Assembly (NCBI GenBank): GCA_017469925.1
Contig: JAFUFK010000012.1
Location: forward strand, 248,001-312,000
DNA from: Bacteroidaceae bacterium
GTDB lineage: Bacteria; Bacteroidota; Bacteroidia; Bacteroidales; Bacteroidaceae
Direction of reading: 5' to 3'
DNA: 64,000 nucleotides
The notes below the pieces were generated by a model, which was given only the letters and a program-made list of their open reading frames with translations, ran no database searches and was not told the DNA's origin. Within the stretch, counting starts at the first letter, position 1, and each line of letters starts with the position of its first letter. Positions 1 through 7,299 of the stretch are shown here, piece after piece. The translations under genes were made by a program, and so were the position numbers.

Positions 1-130
1 TCCATTTCGATGCTGGGTCGTTGAAGTCGTTCTGACGCAGTTCCTCAGGGATGTAGATAGCCTTCCCGGTCTGTGCAAATGTAAGGATTTGGGAAAGCGC
101 AAAGAGTGCAAGAATGATACGTTTTTTCAT
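1..130 (-). CDS. Secreted protein, N-terminal fragment (runs off the window)
   Basis: Only the first 43 codons lie inside the window; the gene continues to the left. The start ATG is at 128-130 on the minus strand. The visible protein opens with two lysines and an arginine, a hydrophobic stretch of about 13 residues and a likely signal-peptidase site after Phe-Ala-Gln, so the product is exported. The mature part begins with Thr-Gly-Lys-Ala-Ile-Tyr-Ile-Pro-Glu-Glu-Leu, which I cannot assign to a family. The gene is divergent from the CstA-type gene, sharing a 107-bp promoter region. Confidence 0.65.
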   Translation of the reverse strand, partial: MKKRIILALFALSQILTFAQTGKAIYIPEELRQNDFNDPASKW

Positions 131-150
131 GTTTTAAGTTTTATTATGGG

Positions 151-158
151 CAAAGATA
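151..158 (-). promoter_or_regulatory. Bacteroidetes -7 element for the leftward gene at the window edge
   Basis: On the minus strand the bases read TATCTTTG, matching the Bacteroidetes -7 consensus TAnnTTTG, about 20 bp before the start codon at 130. No clear TTTG -33 box is seen at the usual 19-21 bp distance. Confidence 0.5.
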
Positions 159-202
159 GTAATAATTTTTGACTTTTAATTTCTACTTATCAATTTCTTT
201 AG

Positions 203-210
203 TATCTTTG
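203..210 (+). promoter_or_regulatory. Bacteroidetes -7 element for the CstA-type operon
   Basis: TATCTTTG matches TAnnTTTG and lies 27 bp before the ATG at 238. A good TTTG -33 box is missing at the usual distance, so the promoter may need an activator or be weak. Confidence 0.5.
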
Positions 211-237
211 TAGCATAATTTATAGAAAGCACGCGCG

Positions 238-1662
238 ATGATTACATTCTCTGTGGCCTTGGTAGCCCTTTTGGTGGGCTACGTCATATACGGCATGCTG
301 GTGGAGAAAGTGTTCGGCATAGAGCCCGACCGCAAGACTCCCTCCTTCACAAAGCGCGATGGCGTCGATTACATGCCGATGCCCCGCTGGAAGGTCTTCC
401 TCATTCAGTTTCTCAACATTGCGGGCACGGGCCCCATCTTTGGCGCCATCATGGGCATACAGTTTGGTCCTGCGGCCTATCTGTGGATTGTCCTCGGCTG
501 CATCTTCATCGGAGGCTTCCACGATTATATGTCTGGCATGATTAGCCTGCGGAAGGACGGCCTCTCGCTCCCTGAGGTACTTGGCGACGAACTCGGCACT
601 GGCGTGCGTTACCTGATGCGCCTTCTGTCGATGCTCTTGCTCGTCCTTGTGGGCACTGTGTTCGTGGTTACTCCAGCCGACCTCTTGGCCGAGATGACCT
701 CAGGCTTCACCTGGTCCAGTTCCCTCGTGTGGTTCTTCGTGATACTACTTTATTACGCGCTGGCCACGATGCTCCCCATCTCGACACTCATCGGCCGCCT
801 CTATCCCCTGTTTGGCTTCGCACTTCTGCTGATGGCCGTGTTGGCCGGCTATGGCATCTACACGAAGACAGGCTTCCTGCCCGAACTTGCCGACGGTCTT
901 TCGGGGCACCATCCTAAGGGCCTGCCCGTCTTCCCAATGCTCTGCATCACCATCGCCTGCGGAGCCGTCAGCGGTTTCCACGGAACGCAGAGCCCCATCA
1001 TGTCGCGTTGCCTGAAGAACGAGCGCGACGGCCGCATCGTCTTCTACGGAGCCATGATTACGGAGGGCGTAGTAGCCCTGATATGGGCAGCAGCAGCCAT
1101 CAAGTACGCCGGCTCCTACGAGCACCTGGCCGAGTTGGGCACGCCCGCCGTGGTGGTTAACATGGTCTGCAACACCTGGTTTGGAACCGTCGGTGCCATC
1201 CTGGCCGTCCTGGGCGTGGTGGCAGCCCCCATCACTTCCGGCGATACGGCCTTCCGCTCGGCCCGTCTGATTGTGGCCGACATGCTCCACATCAACCAGA
1301 AGCACTTTGCCAATCGTTTCCTCATTGCCATCCCCATGTTCCTGATAGCCATCGCCCTGCGATTTATCGACTTCAATGTCCTTTGGCGCTATTTTGCCTG
1401 GACCAACCAGACTCTGGCCTGCGTCACGCTGTGGGCCGTCACCGTCTGGATGGCCCGTCGTGGCAAGTGCTTCTGGATGGGCTTCCTGCCTGCCCTGTTC
1501 ATGACGATGGTCTGCACCAGCTATATCCTCATTGCCCCGGAGGGCCTCGAACTGCCCCTGCGTCCCAGTCTCTGGGCGGGTTTGGCCGTGACGTTGCTCT
1601 CTGCCTACCTTTTCCTGAAGTGGAAGATTAGTTACAAACCCTATAAAACGAAAAAGTTATGA
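238..1662 (+). CDS. cstA: CstA-family carbon starvation protein (membrane carrier)
   Basis: A 474-residue polytopic membrane protein. It starts with a hydrophobic segment at residues 2-20 and carries the family's conserved GTGPIFGAIMG stretch around residues 63-73, followed by many further membrane spans. CstA proteins import pyruvate and/or peptides during carbon limitation; this is the short Bacteroidetes form, well below the roughly 700 residues of E. coli CstA. The stop codon overlaps the next start (ATGATG at 1659), so it is translationally coupled to the barrel protein downstream. Substrate is inferred from the family only. Confidence 0.88.
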   Translation: MITFSVALVALLVGYVIYGMLVEKVFGIEPDRKTPSFTKRDGVDYMPMPRWKVFLIQFLNIAGTGPIFGAIMGIQFGPAAYLWIVLGCIFIGGFHDYMSGMISLRKDGLSLPEVLGDELGTGVRYLMRLLSMLLLVLVGTVFVVTPADLLAEMTSGFTWSSSLVWFFVILLYYALATMLPISTLIGRLYPLFGFALLLMAVLAGYGIYTKTGFLPELADGLSGHHPKGLPVFPMLCITIACGAVSGFHGTQSPIMSRCLKNERDGRIVFYGAMITEGVVALIWAAAAIKYAGSYEHLAELGTPAVVVNMVCNTWFGTVGAILAVLGVVAAPITSGDTAFRSARLIVADMLHINQKHFANRFLIAIPMFLIAIALRFIDFNVLWRYFAWTNQTLACVTLWAVTVWMARRGKCFWMGFLPALFMTMVCTSYILIAPEGLELPLRPSLWAGLAVTLLSAYLFLKWKISYKPYKTKKL

Positions 1663-2258
1663 TGAAGAAATCTGTTTTGGCCCTCCTGCTGGCCGTTGTA
1701 AGTCTGAGTGCCAATGCCCAGTTCGATAAGGGCACTTACTACCTGAATACCTCTCTCACAGGCTTGAGCATGAGCTACAGTAAGGACTCTAAGTTCCATC
1801 TTGGCTTCGAGGCCACTGGCGGTTATTTCATCGACGACTGCTGGATGCCCTACGGTCGCCTTGGGTTCAACCATCAGGCCGAGAACGGTCCCGACCGCAA
1901 CAGCTTCGAGTTGGGTGCCGGCACACGCTACTACTTCAAGCGCACGGGCATCTACCTCAGCGGTGGCCTGCTCTATGAGTTCGTATCGCGTCCCCTCGTC
2001 AATGTAATCACCAACAACACGGTGGTATATGTCGATAAGGACAACCCCAGCGTACCCCTCTACATCGACAACAACATCATCAGCCAGAAAGTGCGTGAGC
2101 GCAACAACAACATCTCCATTGCCCTCGAGGCCGGTTACTGCTTCTACCTCAACCACTACCTGAGCATCGAGCCCGCCGTCTTCTACAACCTCTGCCTCAA
2201 CGACTTCTCCGACGGCAGCAAGGTGGGCCTGAAGATAGGTCTTGGTTTCTACTTCTAA
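1659..2258 (+). CDS. Small outer-membrane beta-barrel protein
   Basis: A 199-residue protein with a signal peptide (cleavage probably after Asn-Ala-Gln near residue 21) and alternating aromatic/polar strands ending in a C-terminal Phe-Tyr-Phe, typical of outer-membrane barrels folded by BamA. Strand-like motifs such as AGTRYYFKRTGIYLSGGLLYEF (abridged here) sit near residues 87-108. It resembles the small 'outer membrane beta-barrel' proteins common in Bacteroidetes, whose roles are mostly unknown. It overlaps the stop codon of the CstA-type gene; either ATG at 1659 or 1662 could be used. Confidence 0.72.
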   Translation: MMKKSVLALLLAVVSLSANAQFDKGTYYLNTSLTGLSMSYSKDSKFHLGFEATGGYFIDDCWMPYGRLGFNHQAENGPDRNSFELGAGTRYYFKRTGIYLSGGLLYEFVSRPLVNVITNNTVVYVDKDNPSVPLYIDNNIISQKVRERNNNISIALEAGYCFYLNHYLSIEPAVFYNLCLNDFSDGSKVGLKIGLGFYF

Positions 2259-2270
2259 TCCTCGTGCCTT

Positions 2271-2555
2271 ATGGAGAATCAAGTATTTTTCAACATCATC
2301 GGTTGGGTAGCCAGCATCAGCCTGGTGCTGGGCTACCTGCCGCAGGCCATCCAGACCATCCGGACCCGTAAGACCGACGACATCGCCTTGGCCACCTTCC
2401 TGATGATGGCCATCGGAGGCATCTGTTTCATGATTCAGGGCTTCATGCTGGGGCGCAATGGCATTTTCCTGTTCATCACGAACCTCATCACGACCATCTG
2501 TAGCGTCATCATCTTCGGCATCAAGATTTACAACGACTACATCAAGAAGAGTTAA
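2271..2555 (+). CDS. SemiSWEET-type sugar transporter
   Basis: A 94-residue protein with three predicted membrane helices and the PQ-loop motif GYLPQAIQTIRTRKTDDI near residues 21-38. This is the size and layout of bacterial SemiSWEETs, which form homodimers of two three-helix bundles and carry sugars down their gradient. It lies 12 bp downstream of the barrel protein and 23 bp upstream of the antiporter, so it is probably in the same transcript. The substrate is unknown. Confidence 0.85.
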   Translation: MENQVFFNIIGWVASISLVLGYLPQAIQTIRTRKTDDIALATFLMMAIGGICFMIQGFMLGRNGIFLFITNLITTICSVIIFGIKIYNDYIKKS

Positions 2556-2578
2556 GAATTAAGAATGGGGGATTAAGG

Positions 2579-3865
2579 ATGACGCGCGATACGTTGAAGG
2601 GGTGGCTGGCACTGTCCCCGCTGCTGGTCTTCCTCACCTTCTATCTGGTCTTCAGCCTGTTGGCCCACGACTTCTATTCGGTACCCATCACGGTGGCCTT
2701 CATGGTGGCCTCGGCCTATTCTCTGTTCCTCCTGCGTGGGCTTCCGCTCGACGAGCGCATCCGTGTCTATTCCCGTGGGGCGGCCCACAGCAACCTCCTC
2801 ATGATGGTCTGGATATTCATCCTGGCCGGAGCCTTTGCCCATTCGGCTAAGGAGATGGGTGCCATCCAGGCCACGGTCGATCTCTGTCTCTGGGCCCTGC
2901 CTCCCCAGCTCCTGCTTGCGGGCCTGTTCCTGGCCTCCTGCTTCATCTCCATCAGCATCGGCACCAGCGTCGGCACCATCGTGGCCCTTGTCCCCATTGC
3001 CGTCGGCATAGCCGGTTCCCTCAGCCAGCTCTCCACCCCTCTCCTCGTCGGCATCGTAGTCGGCGGAGCCTATTTTGGCGACAATCTCTCCTTCATCTCC
3101 GACACGACCATAGTGGCCACCCAGACACAAGGCTGCCAGATGAGCGACAAGTTCCGCATGAACGCCCGCATCGTCGTCCCCGCCGCCCTCTTGGTGCTCG
3201 TCATCTACATCCTGCTTGGGCGCAACGTCGGCGCCGTCCCGCCTCGTGCCGATATCGACTGGCTCCTCGTCCTGCCCTACATCGTTGTCTTCCTGACCGC
3301 CCTTTGCGGCATCAACGTCATGATGGTCCTCGTCCTGGGCATCCTCTCTACGGGCCTCATCGGCATCCTGCGCGGCAACTATCGCTTCTTCGAGTGGCTC
3401 AACGCCATGGGCGAGGGCATACTGGGCATGGGCGAACTCATCATCGTCACCCTCATGGCCGCCGGCCTCGTAGGCGTCATTCGCCACCTGGGTGGCATCG
3501 ACTTCATCCTCCAGCGCCTCACGCGCCGCATCCACGGCCGTCGTGGTGCCGAGTTCAGCCTGGCCGGCCTTGTCGTCTTCACCAACTTCTGTACGGCCAA
3601 CAACACCATCGCCATCCTTACCGTGGGCAATCTGGCCAAGGAAATCTCCCAGCGCTTCGGCATCGACCCGCGCCGCTCGGCCAGCATCCTCGACACCTTC
3701 TCCTGCTTCGCCCAGGCCCTCATCCCCTACGGAGCCCAACTGCTCATGGCCAGCAGCCTCGCCCTGATAAATCCCATCGAGATTATTCCCTATCTCTTCT
3801 ACCCCTTCGTCATGGGCACGTTCATGCTCTTGAGCATAATACGACCCCATCCCCAAACCACATAA
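2579..3865 (+). CDS. NhaC-type Na+/H+ antiporter family protein
   Basis: A 428-residue membrane protein with about 11-12 hydrophobic spans. The region around residues 120-185 (ISIGTSVGTIVALVPIAVG, then GGAYFGDNLSFISDTTI) matches the conserved core of the NhaC/ion-transporter family, including the acidic residue in GDNLSFISDTT that the family uses for cation binding. The product should exchange cations or carry small organic anions across the inner membrane; the substrate cannot be fixed from sequence. The codons are strongly C/G-ending, which also opens long false frames on the other strand. Confidence 0.82.
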   Translation: MTRDTLKGWLALSPLLVFLTFYLVFSLLAHDFYSVPITVAFMVASAYSLFLLRGLPLDERIRVYSRGAAHSNLLMMVWIFILAGAFAHSAKEMGAIQATVDLCLWALPPQLLLAGLFLASCFISISIGTSVGTIVALVPIAVGIAGSLSQLSTPLLVGIVVGGAYFGDNLSFISDTTIVATQTQGCQMSDKFRMNARIVVPAALLVLVIYILLGRNVGAVPPRADIDWLLVLPYIVVFLTALCGINVMMVLVLGILSTGLIGILRGNYRFFEWLNAMGEGILGMGELIIVTLMAAGLVGVIRHLGGIDFILQRLTRRIHGRRGAEFSLAGLVVFTNFCTANNTIAILTVGNLAKEISQRFGIDPRRSASILDTFSCFAQALIPYGAQLLMASSLALINPIEIIPYLFYPFVMGTFMLLSIIRPHPQTT

Positions 3866-3878
3866 CAGAACACCTAAT

Positions 3879-4568
3879 ATGATGAAAGAAGCAAACCTGC
3901 AAGAGCAAGAATATACGCCCTCCCCTCGGGGAGGGATAGGGGTAGGGGTCATATTGAGATATTTCCCTAACCTCTCCCAGCGTCAGCAGGAGCAGTTCGA
4001 GATGCTCGATGGCCTCTATCGCGACTGGAATGCGAAGATAAACGTCATTTCCCGCAAGGACATCGACAACCTCTACCTCCACCACGTCCTCCACTCGCTG
4101 GGCATTGCCGAGGTCATCCGCTTCCAGCCCGGCACCGTGGTCATGGACCTCGGTACGGGCGGCGGCTTCCCCGGCATTCCCTTGGCCATCATGTTCCCCG
4201 ACGCCCACTTCCACCTCGTCGATAGTACGAAGAAGAAAATCCTCGTCTGCACCGAGGTCTCCCGTGCCCTTGGGCTCACCAACGTCACCACCCAGTGGGC
4301 GCGTGCCGAAGAGGTCCGGCAGAAGTTCCATTTCGTCGTCTCCCGTGCCGTCATGCCCCTGGCCGACCTGGTCAAGATTTGTCGCAAAAACATCTCGAAG
4401 GAGATGCTGAACGCCCTCCCCAACGGACTTATCTGCCTGAAGGGCGGCGAACTGACCAGCGAGACGTATCCCATGAAGAACCTTGTCGATATCACCTCCC
4501 TCAGCGACTACTTCGCCGAGGAATACTTCGAAACCAAGAAAGTCGTCTATCTGCCACTATGTATGTAA
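3879..4568 (+). CDS. rsmG: RsmG: 16S rRNA guanine-N7 (G527) methyltransferase
   Basis: A 229-residue product as read from ATG 3879. The Rossmann methyltransferase core is clear: DLGTGGGFPGIPLA near residues 89-102 binds S-adenosylmethionine, and VSRAV near 152 is a family hallmark. RsmG adds the m7G at position 527 of 16S rRNA. The first ~25 residues are not RsmG-like: they are encoded by a GC-rich repeat (3918-3950) inserted immediately before the normal N-terminus ('-I-L-R-Y-F-P-N-L-'). Translation may begin at 3879 with the extra residues, or at the in-frame TTG at 3954. The 3' end overlaps the next gene by 10 bp. Confidence 0.92.
   Translation: MMKEANLQEQEYTPSPRGGIGVGVILRYFPNLSQRQQEQFEMLDGLYRDWNAKINVISRKDIDNLYLHHVLHSLGIAEVIRFQPGTVVMDLGTGGGFPGIPLAIMFPDAHFHLVDSTKKKILVCTEVSRALGLTNVTTQWARAEEVRQKFHFVVSRAVMPLADLVKICRKNISKEMLNALPNGLICLKGGELTSETYPMKNLVDITSLSDYFAEEYFETKKVVYLPLCM
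3918..3950 (+). repeat. GC-rich palindromic repeat inserted at the rsmG N-terminus
   Basis: The element has 8-bp perfect inverted arms (CCCTCCCC / GGGGAGGG, 2-bp spacer, 3918-3935) followed by two GGGG-containing units (ATAGGGGTAGGGGTC, 3936-3950). Its composition is unlike the surrounding gene. Elements of this kind are dispersed in many Bacteroidetes genomes, as I recall; only one copy is in this window. It encodes Ser-Pro-Arg-Gly-Gly-Ile-Gly-Val-Gly in the rsmG frame. Confidence 0.7.
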
Positions 4569-5197
4569 AACGATTCGTCACCAACCCGATAGGGGAGAAC
4601 TGCTACCTCCTTTGGGACGACACCCATGAGGCGGCCATCATCGACTGCGGCGCCTGGGGCGAGGCGAAGGAAACGAAGATAGCCCACTTCATCGAGGAGA
4701 ACAACCTCCGACCGACGCTCGCCCTGCAGACCCACATGCACTTCGACCACGTCCTCGGCCTCCACATGCTCCACCGCCTCTACGGACTCCAGCCCATGTG
4801 CCACGCCCTCGAGCAGCCCGTCTATGACGCCTTCCCCCGGATGGCCCGCGACTGGTTCCAGATACTGGTGCCCGAGCCCTTGGTGCCAGTGAAGGAATAC
4901 CTGACCGACGGACAGGAACTCCACCTGGGCCACATGCGCCTCCGGGTGCTCCATACCCCCGGCCACACCCCCGGCGGCCTCTGCTTCTACCTGCCCGACG
5001 AGGGACTGCTCTTCAGTGGCGACACCCTGTTCCAGGGCAGCGTCGGGCGGGCCGACCTCCCCGGCAGCGACCCCGAGGCCCTCATCCGCGGCATACGCGA
5101 CCAGTTGCTGACCCTGCCCGACGCGGTCCGCGTCTTTCCCGGCCACGGGCCCGAGACCACCATCGGCCAGGAGCGACGCTTCAATCCCTACTTCTGA
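4559..5197 (+). CDS. Metallo-beta-lactamase-fold hydrolase (glyoxalase II-like)
   Basis: Read from ATG 4559, which overlaps the last 10 bp of rsmG, this is a 212-residue protein. A longer open frame extends upstream to 4295 but only because it runs through rsmG. The zinc-binding signature THMHFDH is near residues 60-66, followed by HTPGHTPGG near 134, FSGDTLF near 152 and PGHGPET near 195, all in the order of glyoxalase II-like hydrolases. These enzymes hydrolyse thioesters such as S-lactoylglutathione, but the true substrate here is unknown. It is coupled to rsmG and followed by a strong hairpin. Confidence 0.86.
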   Translation: MYVKRFVTNPIGENCYLLWDDTHEAAIIDCGAWGEAKETKIAHFIEENNLRPTLALQTHMHFDHVLGLHMLHRLYGLQPMCHALEQPVYDAFPRMARDWFQILVPEPLVPVKEYLTDGQELHLGHMRLRVLHTPGHTPGGLCFYLPDEGLLFSGDTLFQGSVGRADLPGSDPEALIRGIRDQLLTLPDAVRVFPGHGPETTIGQERRFNPYF

Positions 5198-5212
5198 CAT
5201 TCCCCCCTGACA

Positions 5213-5257
5213 AAGCACGGCAGCGAATACACATTTTAGGTATTCGCTGCCGTGCTT
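5213..5257 (+). terminator. Long perfect hairpin downstream of the MBL-fold gene
   Basis: Two 18-bp perfectly complementary arms (5213-5230 and 5240-5257) with a 9-base loop start 15 bp after the stop codon. No T-run follows on either strand, so it may be a factor-assisted or bidirectional terminator or an mRNA-stabilising hairpin. It would also end any leftward transcript from the promoter at 5421. Confidence 0.65.
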
Positions 5258-5268
5258 CATTAACAATT

Positions 5269-5344
5269 ACCATTGCTAAGTCTTGGTTAGATTTAGGAGA
5301 ATTTGCGAGATTCTATACGCCAAGAACAAAGCGCTGATAACGCT
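5269..5344 (-). repeat. Dispersed ~76-bp repeat, copy A (possible RNA element)
   Basis: This stretch is nearly identical to 15695-15769. The best-conserved blocks on the plus strand are GTCTTGGTTAGATTT, GAGAATTTGCGAGATTC, TATACGCCAA and ACAAAGCGCTGATAA. Differences between copies include 1-, 2- and 1-base indels, which argues against a conserved protein. Each copy lies about 80 bp downstream of a leftward Bacteroidetes promoter, hence the minus strand is given. The bases 5345-5420 next to it show little else. Confidence 0.75.
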
Positions 5345-5420
5345 AATATCAAAAAAATCATTCCTCACCATCTGTCCTCTTCTTGCTGCATGGAATTACA
5401 GATGTTTCGTAAGGACACGA

Positions 5421-5428
5421 CAAAGGTA
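5421..5428 (-). promoter_or_regulatory. Candidate leftward promoter before repeat copy A
   Basis: The minus strand reads TACCTTTG (TAnnTTTG), with a T-rich TTTT instead of TTTG about 20 bp upstream. No gene follows leftward; the only features downstream are repeat copy A and the hairpin at 5213-5257, so any transcript would be a non-coding RNA of about 150-200 bases. Confidence 0.4.
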
Positions 5429-5499
5429 ATACTTTCTGGGGAGTAAAAAAAACTTTTTCACACTTTTTTTCTTTTTTTAACTTATTCGTGCTCCCCCGA

Positions 5500-5616
5500 T
5501 TTTAGGCCACCTGTGCGTTTCCTGAAGACCACACCGAACCGTCATGATACATGGCGATTCTGCGTGATGTATCATCAGGCCGGGCTGTCGTCTTCATGCC
5601 ACCGACCTGCCTAAAA
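5500..5616. other. Nested inverted-repeat structure in a gene-free region
   Basis: Three sets of arms pair around one centre: 5500-5507 with 5609-5616 (TTTTAGGC/GCCTAAAA, 8 bp), 5523-5529 with 5590-5596 (TGAAGAC/GTCTTCA, 7 bp) and 5544-5552 with 5567-5575 (ATGATACAT/ATGTATCAT, 9 bp). The internal loop between the two inner stems is 14 bases on each side, and the terminal loop is also 14 bases. A 31-residue frame (minus, 5502-5597) runs through it but resembles nothing I know. It could be a structured RNA or a protein-binding or recombination site. Confidence 0.5.
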
Positions 5617-5655
5617 GAAAAAGCGTGGCCACTACGCTCACGCGCCATGGCCACG
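5613..5655 (-). terminator. Intrinsic terminator of the leftward HU-like gene
   Basis: On the minus strand an 8-bp stem (CGTGGCCA / TGGCCACG, 5648-5655 with 5624-5631) is followed directly by CTTTTTCTTTT, the classic intrinsic terminator layout. It lies about 175 bp downstream of the HU-like stop codon, so that transcript has a long 3' untranslated tail; I see no gene in that tail (5656-5828). Confidence 0.65.
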
Positions 5656-5828
5656 ACGCCAGAAGAAAGGTTTAACCATCTATACCGCGTGTGAGTATAA
5701 TGTAGGCGCACTGGATTGAGAAAGGTCCATGCAAGAAGAGGGGAAAGAACTTCTTGCAAAAGGCGACGATTGACAAAACATGAAAACACCAACCATTATA
5801 TCCTGGGGTTACAGAGGTTATGAAAAAT

Positions 5829-6299
5829 CTATGGTGTAACGTCCCCAGGGTCGCCTGTACCAGACGCGCCTGACCCCTCTTCCGGCTTTGTATTGCTGCG
5901 GTTCGAATCCATGGTCGAGCCCAGTTGGAACTCAACCTTTTGCAGTTCCCTCTGGAACTCCTTGCCGAACATGCAGTGTGGGTTTACATTCTTGATGCGA
6001 GCCGCCGTACACTCGGCTTCCGTGTCGGCCCCCGTCGAGTTCAGCGTTACGCGGAACGTAGCCCAGTCGCCCAGGCTCACCGTGTAGCCCTGTTTCAGGA
6101 AGAACAGGACGGCCTCGCGCAGTTGGGCGATGGCCATCTCGGCCTCCATTGGGTTCAGCGTAGTCTCGCGGGCGATGAATTGCGCCACGTCTTTCGACTT
6201 CATGCGTCGGATACTCTTAGCCACGGGATAGTACTTTCGCGGGCTGTTGTTCTCACGGGGATTGCTAATCCGATTTACTTTGTTATAGAAGATTGGCAT
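5829..6299 (-). CDS. HU/IHF-like DNA-binding protein with disordered tail
   Basis: A 156-residue protein. Residues ~15-125 fit the extended HU fold of Bacteroidetes: KSIRRMKSKDVAQFIARETTLN (abridged) forms the helical dimerisation part and GDWATFRVTLNSTGA the start of the DNA-binding arm. The last ~25 residues are Gly/Ser/Pro/Glu-rich and probably unstructured. Proteins of this class bind and bend DNA; many sit beside accessory or phage-derived genes. It stands alone between a leftward surface-protein cluster upstream and a terminator downstream. Target sites are unknown. The 6300-6437 spacer holds no gene I can support. Confidence 0.8.
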   Translation of the reverse strand: MPIFYNKVNRISNPRENNSPRKYYPVAKSIRRMKSKDVAQFIARETTLNPMEAEMAIAQLREAVLFFLKQGYTVSLGDWATFRVTLNSTGADTEAECTAARIKNVNPHCMFGKEFQRELQKVEFQLGSTMDSNRSNTKPEEGSGASGTGDPGDVTP

Positions 6300-6437
6300 A
6301 GCTTTAAGTTTTTAGTGTAAGTTAATAATTCATTGTAAGAAAACGTGGTGGGAGAGAAGGTGGCTGCCCTGCCCATGACGGAGTCTTGGAGTTACAGGCA
6401 GGACTAACCTATTTATAACACATGAAACCACTCTATA

Positions 6438-6654
6438 TCATTTAACCACCTTCTTCCCATCCACGATATTATACTCCGCGAGGCAGGTTTTCCCACTTCT
6501 CGCCTATGCGCTGGCCCTTCAGGTCGTAGATGCCCGTTGCGCCCATTTCGCTGGCCAGTATGCTCTCTACGGCGTTGCCGGGTGTCTGGATGACTACCAT
6601 CAGCATGGCAGCCACCATGGCGAGCAGGCTACGTGTGTAATTGTGCTGTTTCAT
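6438..6654 (-). pseudogene. Remnant of a secreted protein: signal peptide joined to C-terminal tail, frameshifted
   Basis: The reading frame from 6654 encodes a signal peptide (residues ~1-28) and then almost immediately a tail reading TGIYDLKGQRIG...PRGV, where it meets TAA. In the neighbouring gene at 7300 the same tail continues YIVDGKKVVK. Here one extra A at about 6471-6473 breaks the frame; skipping it restores the same ending, with its stop at 6438-6440. The middle of the protein is missing. This is best read as an internal deletion followed by a frameshift, giving a 61-residue product if expressed. Confidence 0.7.
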
Positions 6655-6702
6655 AACTCTTCAAATTTAGGTTGAGACAATTAGGATAGAACATTCGCGA
6701 GA

Positions 6703-7284
6703 TTAGAAATCGAGGAAGTCCAGCGTATCGTTGAAGTAGAGGCTGATGGTGTGCTCTTGGCCGTCGCCTGAAGGGTCCTCTGCCTTGACCTTGCCGTCTT
6801 TGAGCCTTATCTCGAACTCGGCGGTGTCGGAGCCCTTGCGCTTGACATAGAGCGTGCCCTGCTGGAAGACGGGGTGGCTGGTACCTGGTTCGGCATAGAC
6901 ACTAAAAACGCGCTTCCTATCCGCATTTTGGTATTCTACGCCCCATATCCACCAGCCCCCGTTCTTCCTCCCTTTCTGGGTAAGGTCGATGGTCTTCCCG
7001 TCATGCACATTGGCTTTGGCTACTATCTTTACGTACTCGTTTTTGTCCTTCGACAAGCTTAGCCAGATTATATAGAGATCTCTTTTCAGTTCTCGCTTTT
7101 CGATGCCTGCCGAGAGGATGGGCTTCGACACGCCATCGATGACGACGGTGTAGGCCGTAGGCGCAGGTACTTCGGGACCATCGCCATCAGAGTCGGTTGT
7201 CTCTGACTTGACCACAATCACCAACACTATCGTCAGGATAAGTATGAGAACAGGAAATAGTTTATTCTTCAGAAAGTCTTTCAT
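6703..7284 (-). CDS. Membrane-anchored or exported protein of unknown function
   Basis: A 193-residue protein. Residues ~7-27 form one hydrophobic segment (LFPVLILILTIVLVIVV), followed by a short acidic linker and a beta-rich domain (TAYTVVIDGVSKPILSAGI onward) that should face the periplasm. It matches no family I recognise. Its start lies 15 bp after the stop of the repeat protein at 7300-8775, so both are likely co-transcribed; 'IDGVSKPILSAGI' loosely echoes the 'IGGVELTSDN' start of the repeats in that neighbour, but this is weak. Confidence 0.65.
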   Translation of the reverse strand: MKDFLKNKLFPVLILILTIVLVIVVKSETTDSDGDGPEVPAPTAYTVVIDGVSKPILSAGIEKRELKRDLYIIWLSLSKDKNEYVKIVAKANVHDGKTIDLTQKGRKNGGWWIWGVEYQNADRKRVFSVYAEPGTSHPVFQQGTLYVKRKGSDTAEFEIRLKDGKVKAEDPSGDGQEHTISLYFNDTLDFLDF

Positions 7285-7299
7285 AGCGCGTAATGATTA

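Noticed and set aside
2573-3952. A 459-residue minus-strand frame opposite the NhaC-type gene
   Set aside because: Asp/Glu/His-rich composition typical of a frame opposite a membrane protein.
4295-4558. An upstream extension of the MBL-fold hydrolase
   Set aside because: It lies wholly inside rsmG in another frame; the family start fits ATG 4559.
5269-5344. The 76-bp repeat as a tRNA or tmRNA
   Set aside because: No cloverleaf, CCA or tmRNA-type ends can be drawn.
5502-5597. A 31-residue minus-strand frame in the nested hairpin
   Set aside because: No homologue recognised and its codons coincide with the inverted-repeat structure; kept only as a remark.
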